Shown: positions 58,840 to 64,000 of the stretch, in pieces | Numbering within the stretch: position 1 is the stretch's first letter | Layout: each line of letters begins with the position of its first letter | NCBI GenBank assembly: GCA_902592265.1 | Contig: CACJDV010000001.1 | Span: 124,001-188,000, forward strand | Direction of reading: 5' to 3' | Origin: an uncultured Pelagibacteraceae bacterium | GTDB taxonomy: Bacteria > Pseudomonadota > Alphaproteobacteria > Pelagibacterales > Pelagibacteraceae | DNA: 64,000 nt | The notes under the pieces: generated by a model | Databases searched by the model: none | What the model was told of the DNA's origin: nothing | What the model saw: the letters and a program-made list of their open reading frames with translations, nothing else | Translations under genes and position numbers: made by a program

Positions 58840-59588
58840 ATATTACTAATATTACTTACTTTTTTAACTTTCAGATTTGCAGTTTTATCAATTAATTTAA
58901 TTGTTTGTACTGTTGGCATTATTAACACCTTCTTTTCTGGTCCATAAGCATGAATAAATTTAGACTTATTTAGACATATACCAACATGTCCTTTCCAAAA
59001 TACGATGTCTCCTTTAAGTTGATTTCTACCTCTTTTTCTTTTACAAAATCTTATTTGATCTTTTGTATCTCTTGGAAAAAATATTCTATTGTAATAAAAA
59101 TAAATTTGAATTAATGCTGAACAATCAATTCCAACACAGGTTTTTCCGCCCCATAAGTATTTTGTGTTTAAAAAACATTTGAATATTTTGATATAATTTT
59201 TTTCATGATGATCAATATTTTTGATATCAGTTTTTTTGATCCATTTATTTTTTTCAAATTCTATATACTTTTTATTTTCATTTCGTTTACAAACACCAGA
59301 TCCATAATATAGATAATGGTTTGAAGACAAAAATCTTTTACCTCTTTTAAAGAAGACTCTAGATTTAATTTTTGAAATTTTATGTGAGGGTTTAAAATTT
59401 TCTAAAAACTTATCTTTTTTTATATATCCAATATAATTGTCATAATGAGTTTTTATTTTTATATATTTTTTTCTTTTCAATAGAATCTTAAATTTCTCTC
59501 CATATAAAATTTGTGAAACTACCTCAGAATTCGGAGAAGGTTTAAAGTAAATGTTAGCTACAGATTTATTTAAAAAATTATTTTTCAC
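58836..59588 (-). CDS. NlpC/P60 family peptidase with N-terminal SH3-like domain
   Basis: YLWGGKTCVGIDCSALIQIYFYYN catalytic Cys; GDIVFWKGHVGICL His. Confidence 0.9.
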   Translation of the reverse strand: MKNNFLNKSVANIYFKPSPNSEVVSQILYGEKFKILLKRKKYIKIKTHYDNYIGYIKKDKFLENFKPSHKISKIKSRVFFKRGKRFLSSNHYLYYGSGVCKRNENKKYIEFEKNKWIKKTDIKNIDHHEKNYIKIFKCFLNTKYLWGGKTCVGIDCSALIQIYFYYNRIFFPRDTKDQIRFCKRKRGRNQLKGDIVFWKGHVGICLNKSKFIHAYGPEKKVLIMPTVQTIKLIDKTANLKVKKVSNISNI

Positions 59589-60969
59589 TTAGTTGTAGTT
59601 TATTTTTCATAATCCATAGGATTATTAATGAAGGAATGACCATTAGCGCAGTTAAAATAAAAAATATTCCCCAATCACCATTTAACCAATCAACCAGGGC
59701 GCCAGAGGAGGAGGCTAAAGTTGTTCGACCAGCGGTGCCTATTGATGCTAAGAGCGCATATTGAGTTGCTGTATAAGCTCTATCTACTAGCATAGATATA
59801 AAGGCTACAAAAGCAACTGTTGCAAATGCAGCAGCTATATCGTCAAAAATAACTGCAACAGCAAATAAAAATTCTGATTTATCGCTCCAGGCCAACACAC
59901 TAAATAAAAGGTTTGTGCTTGCCATCATTACTCCAGCAAAAAACATTGCTTTTAAAACCCCGGATCTTATTACAAAAAGTCCACCTAAAAGAGTAAACGT
60001 CACAGTAGTGATCCAACCTAACGTTTTAGAGTAAATAGCGATATCTGATTTACTAAAACCTATTTCTTTATAAAAAATTATAGACATTCTTCCAAGAAAT
60101 GCCTCTCCCACTTTAAATAAAAAAACGAATCCTAAAATTCCTAGAGCAATTGAAAAGCCATTTTTTCTAAAAAAACTAATGATTGGGCCACTAATTGTTC
60201 CAGCAACCCAGGTTATCAATTTTGTAAATAAATTTTCTTTTTTAAATTGAGATGATATCAATTTATCATTTTCTTTTTGTTGATTTTGTCTCTCTAAATT
60301 TCCAGACTCGTCAACGAACATTAAACCAATGTTCATTAAAATTACTAAAATCCCCAAAATTAAGAAAGTTAGTTGCCAATAATTTTCAAAACCAATATTT
60401 TGTAGAATATCTGCTGCAAATAATGATAGTACGCCTCCTAACTTGTATCCTGTCCACCAACCGACAACCGCCATTGCGGCCCCAGCGGCCATGGATTTTC
60501 CCTCATTTTCACCAATCTGTTCAATTCTTAAAGCATCAACTGTTATATCTTGAGTTGATGATGCTATAGCAATTATTAAGCCTACTGAAACAACTAAAGC
60601 TAAATTTTCAGATGGATCAAGTAAACTCCAAAGAGCGAGTGAGAGTAAGATGATAATTTGCATCAAAACAATCCATCCTCTTCTGTGACCTATCTTTTTT
60701 GTTAAATATGGTATTTGTATTCTATCTATTAAAGGTGCCCATAAATAATTAAATGCATAAACTGCAAAAATTAATCCAGCCCATCCGACAGTTGATCTAC
60801 TCAATCCATCTTCTTTTAACCATAAACTTAGACTACTTCCGATCAAAACCCATGGAAAACCCGATATTGCACCAAGCAACAAAATTTTGAGCATTCTTTT
60901 ATCAAAATAAACCGAGAACATTTCAGACAAAGAATTTTTTTTAATTTCTATCAAATTTAATTCCTCCAA
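59578..60969 (-). CDS. MFS transporter, AmpG-like
   Basis: GFPWVLIGSSLSLWLKEDGLSRSTVGWAGLIFAVYAFNYLWAPLIDRI; SSTQDITVDALRIE. Confidence 0.87.
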   Translation of the reverse strand: MEELNLIEIKKNSLSEMFSVYFDKRMLKILLLGAISGFPWVLIGSSLSLWLKEDGLSRSTVGWAGLIFAVYAFNYLWAPLIDRIQIPYLTKKIGHRRGWIVLMQIIILLSLALWSLLDPSENLALVVSVGLIIAIASSTQDITVDALRIEQIGENEGKSMAAGAAMAVVGWWTGYKLGGVLSLFAADILQNIGFENYWQLTFLILGILVILMNIGLMFVDESGNLERQNQQKENDKLISSQFKKENLFTKLITWVAGTISGPIISFFRKNGFSIALGILGFVFLFKVGEAFLGRMSIIFYKEIGFSKSDIAIYSKTLGWITTVTFTLLGGLFVIRSGVLKAMFFAGVMMASTNLLFSVLAWSDKSEFLFAVAVIFDDIAAAFATVAFVAFISMLVDRAYTATQYALLASIGTAGRTTLASSSGALVDWLNGDWGIFFILTALMVIPSLIILWIMKNKLQLSEK

Positions 60970-62396
60970 AAAGATGGTAAAAATAATACAAGGATTGCAA
61001 ATAATTCCAATCTACCCAAAATCATACCAAAGCTTAAAATCCACTTAGAGATATCAGGTAGCGATGAAAAATTCCCATTTGGCCCAATAGTTGAACCTAG
61101 GCCAGGTCCTACATTTGAAATAGATGTTGCAGCACCAGAAATTGAAGTAATAAAGTCAAGACCTGTCAAAGATAATAATGCTGTAATCACAAAAAAAATT
61201 ACCAGGTACATATAAATGAAAGAGATAATCGATGCGGTAAACTTATCATCAACAGGGTTTTGGTTATATTTTAGAACGAAAATTCCCTTAGGATAAACTA
61301 TTTTTTTAAGCTGATTCAAAACAAGTGAATAAAGTATTTGAAATCTAAATATTTTTATACCACATGTTGTTGAGCCAGCACATCCACCAATAAACATTAA
61401 ACCTATAAATATAATTAAAGGAAATCCACCCCAGTTATCAAATTGTGCATTTACATATCCAGTTCCTGTCAAAATTGATATTACATTGAATAAAACTGTT
61501 CTGAAGTTTAGTTCAGACGATTTATCTAAAAACAAATAAATTGATAAGATAAGAATACTTATTAAGATTATTTTCAAAAAAGTTCTAATTTGAATATCTG
61601 AAAAAAATATTCTTCTATTACCGTTTAAGAATTTGATATAAGCGATAAAAGGTAAACTTCCCAAGATAATAAAAATCATTGCTGAAATTTCTATTGAAAA
61701 ACTGTTAAAGAAACCAATGGACTCGTTATAGTTTGAAAAACCTCCAGTTGCTATTGTTGTCATAGAATGGGTTATACTATCAAAAGTATTCATCCCAAGA
61801 ATTTTATATGATATTGCGCAAAGAGTAGTGAGACCTGAATAAATATAAATTAATCTCAATGCAATTTCTTTTGATTTAGGAAGAATTTTTTCTGATGAAT
61901 CACTGTTAGAAATTTTGAATAATTGCATACCACCAACATTCATTATTGGCATCAAAGTGATCGCCATAACAATTATTCCAATACCACCCAACCATTGAAG
62001 AATTGCTCTCCAAAGCAAAATTGCTTTAGGCATCTCCTCTAAATTTGGAATGATTGTTGAGCCAGTTGTTGTAATGCCTGACATACTTTCAAAAAATGCA
62101 TTGGTAAACGAAAAATTGACTTCAGAAAATATTAGAGGAAGTGAGCCAAAAATTGCGATACTCAGCCAAGATAACGCGGTTAATAAAAAAGCTTGCTGTA
62201 AATTTAGCTTCTTATCATGATCAAGATTAGATAAAAAAAATAATGTTCCAAAAATTATTGTAATAATTGAGGCGCCAAAAAAAGAGGAGTCAATTTCTTT
62301 AAAAAAAAATTGAGCAAATATTGGTAGCAACATAAAAATTCCAAGAATTATTTGAAGAATTCCAAGAGTAAAAAAAACGGTTTTATAATTAGACAT
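60957..62396 (-). CDS. trkH: Potassium uptake protein TrkH
   Basis: FFESMSGITTTGSTII; MTTIATGGFSNYNESIGFF; ILTGTGYVNAQFDNWG; FIGGCAGSTTCGIKIFR selectivity-filter repeats. Confidence 0.95.
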   Translation of the reverse strand: MSNYKTVFFTLGILQIILGIFMLLPIFAQFFFKEIDSSFFGASIITIIFGTLFFLSNLDHDKKLNLQQAFLLTALSWLSIAIFGSLPLIFSEVNFSFTNAFFESMSGITTTGSTIIPNLEEMPKAILLWRAILQWLGGIGIIVMAITLMPIMNVGGMQLFKISNSDSSEKILPKSKEIALRLIYIYSGLTTLCAISYKILGMNTFDSITHSMTTIATGGFSNYNESIGFFNSFSIEISAMIFIILGSLPFIAYIKFLNGNRRIFFSDIQIRTFLKIILISILILSIYLFLDKSSELNFRTVLFNVISILTGTGYVNAQFDNWGGFPLIIFIGLMFIGGCAGSTTCGIKIFRFQILYSLVLNQLKKIVYPKGIFVLKYNQNPVDDKFTASIISFIYMYLVIFFVITALLSLTGLDFITSISGAATSISNVGPGLGSTIGPNGNFSSLPDISKWILSFGMILGRLELFAILVLFLPSFWRN

Positions 62397-62484
62397 TTTG
62401 ATAGAACATTATTTTATGGTAAATAAATTTCAACTCTATAAGAATAAGTTAAAGCGTTAATTTGAGATTTTATTTGAATTAATC

Positions 62485-64000
62485 ATGATTAAAAAAGAGA
62501 ATTTTGATAAAACAAGTGCATGGCCTTTCGTTGAAGCAAAAAAAATGCTTCGGGAAAGAAAATCTTTTATAGATAAAAAAGGCAAAATAATTCTCCAAAC
62601 AGGTTATGGTCCTAGTGGACTTCCACATATAGGAACTTTTGGAGAAGTTGCAAGGACATCAATGATTGTAAATGCCCTAAAACATTTAACTGATTTACCA
62701 ACCGAAATCATTACTTTTTCAGATGATATGGATGGTCTTAGAAAAGTACCTGACAATGTTCCACAAAAAGAATTATTAGAAAAAAATTTACACAAACCGC
62801 TTACTAATGTGCCTGATCCTTTTCAAAAATTTAATAGTTTTGGTGAGCATAATAATGAAATGTTAAAAAAATTTTTAAATAATTTTAAATTTAAATATAA
62901 TTTTAAAAGTTCAACATCACTTTATAAATCGGGTTTCTTTAACTCTTCTCTCCAAGTTATTCTAGAGAATTATGATGGTATAATGAATATAATACTTCCT
63001 ACACTAGGGAAAGAGAGACAAAAAACTTACAGTCCATTTCTTCCAATTTGTCCAGATACAGGTCATGTTCTAGAAATACCTGTAAAAAATATCAATAAAG
63101 AAAAATCTATTATTGTTTTTGATAATAATGGAAAAGATTTGGAAACAAGCATTTATGATGGAAATTGTAAATTACAGTGGAAGGTTGATTGGGCTATGAG
63201 ATGGTATGCGCTAGATGTTGATTTTGAAATGTATGGAAAGGATCTTATAGAGAGTGCAATACTTTCAACAAAAATTATCAAATTGATTGGGAAAACTAAT
63301 CCGTCAGGGTTTGCATATGAACTATTTTTGGATGAAAAAGGAGAGAAGATTTCAAAATCAAAGGGAAACGGCATCACTATTGATCAATGGTTAGAGTATG
63401 CTTCCCCTGAAAGTTTGTCGCTATATATGTATCAAAATCCAAAAAGAGCAAAAAAACTATACAAAGAAATAGTTTCAAAAACTGTTGATGATTATTTGGA
63501 TCTGATTGAGAAAGCAAAAAATCAAAATGAATTGCAGCTTCTTATGAATCCTGTATGGCATGTTCATAATAGTTTGGTGCCTAAAGAAAATATGATTATG
63601 TCATTTTCAATGTTATTAAACTTGGTCGAAACAAGTAATGCTGACAGCAAAGAACTTCTTTGGAAATTTGTTAAAAAATATAAAAAAAATATTTCGGAGA
63701 AAGATAATCCTATCTTTGATAAATTAGTAGGCTATGCAATAAAGTATTTTAACGACGTAATAAAATTGAAAAAAAAATATAAAAAACCTAATGGTGAAGA
63801 AAAAAAGGCTTTAGAAGCTCTGGTGAAAACTTTAGATAAATGTGACGATAAAATGAAACCAGAAGATATTCAAACAATGATATATTCGACTGGTAAAGAA
63901 AATGGATACACTGAGAACCTTCGAGATTGGTTTAAATTAATTTACGAAGTAGTTTTTGGAGACGAAAATGGACCAAGGATGGGTTTTTTTATAAGTTTTT
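62485..64000 (+). CDS. lysS: Lysyl-tRNA synthetase, class I; 3' end beyond window
   Basis: ATG 62485: MIKKENFDKTSAWPFVEAKKMLRERKSFIDKKGKIILQTGYGPSGLPHIGTFGEVARTSM; HIGH-like LPHIGT and KMSKS-like EKISKSKGNG; open to the window edge. Confidence 0.92.
   Translation, partial: MIKKENFDKTSAWPFVEAKKMLRERKSFIDKKGKIILQTGYGPSGLPHIGTFGEVARTSMIVNALKHLTDLPTEIITFSDDMDGLRKVPDNVPQKELLEKNLHKPLTNVPDPFQKFNSFGEHNNEMLKKFLNNFKFKYNFKSSTSLYKSGFFNSSLQVILENYDGIMNIILPTLGKERQKTYSPFLPICPDTGHVLEIPVKNINKEKSIIVFDNNGKDLETSIYDGNCKLQWKVDWAMRWYALDVDFEMYGKDLIESAILSTKIIKLIGKTNPSGFAYELFLDEKGEKISKSKGNGITIDQWLEYASPESLSLYMYQNPKRAKKLYKEIVSKTVDDYLDLIEKAKNQNELQLLMNPVWHVHNSLVPKENMIMSFSMLLNLVETSNADSKELLWKFVKKYKKNISEKDNPIFDKLVGYAIKYFNDVIKLKKKYKKPNGEEKKALEALVKTLDKCDDKMKPEDIQTMIYSTGKENGYTENLRDWFKLIYEVVFGDENGPRMGFFISF

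Noticed and set aside
62485-64000. Class I LysRS as an anomalous archaeal-like acquisition
   Set aside because: Class I LysRS is known in many Alphaproteobacteria, so this is expected for the lineage

Overview
AT-rich, densely packed window that looks like a SAR11/Pelagibacterales-type alphaproteobacterium (inferred from gene content, order and compact spacing; no database search was run). From left to right: (i) a 2-hydroxyacid/2-oxoacid module with tandem FMN alpha-hydroxyacid oxidases, an aminotransferase, a GlcD-like FAD oxidase, a D-2-hydroxyacid dehydrogenase, a DctPQM TRAP transporter, an amidase and an unlisted 58-aa membrane ORF; (ii) ftsY-dapF divergent from ffh, with a multi-hairpin ffh leader RNA candidate, then rpsP-trmD-rplS-leuCDB, with no rimM and with low-complexity tails on S16 and L19; (iii) a probable DMSP demethylation/demethiolation cluster (dmdC-like, dmdB-like, alpha/beta hydrolase, divergent dmdA-like); (iv) asd and a TCA super-cluster sdhCDAB-mmsA-mdh-sucCDAB-lpd; (v) priA and atpHAGDC; (vi) on the minus strand rplU-rpmA-obgE-proBA-nadD-rsfS-ctpA-rppH; (vii) metX-metW-gloB behind a SAM-II riboswitch; (viii) hisC-tyrC, NlpC/P60, AmpG-like, TrkH and a truncated class I lysS. 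The best leads are the ffh leader RNA, the DMSP-type cluster with its alpha/beta hydrolase, and the SAM-II element followed directly by a U9 tract. No CRISPR array, transposon, prophage, rRNA or tRNA was recognised.
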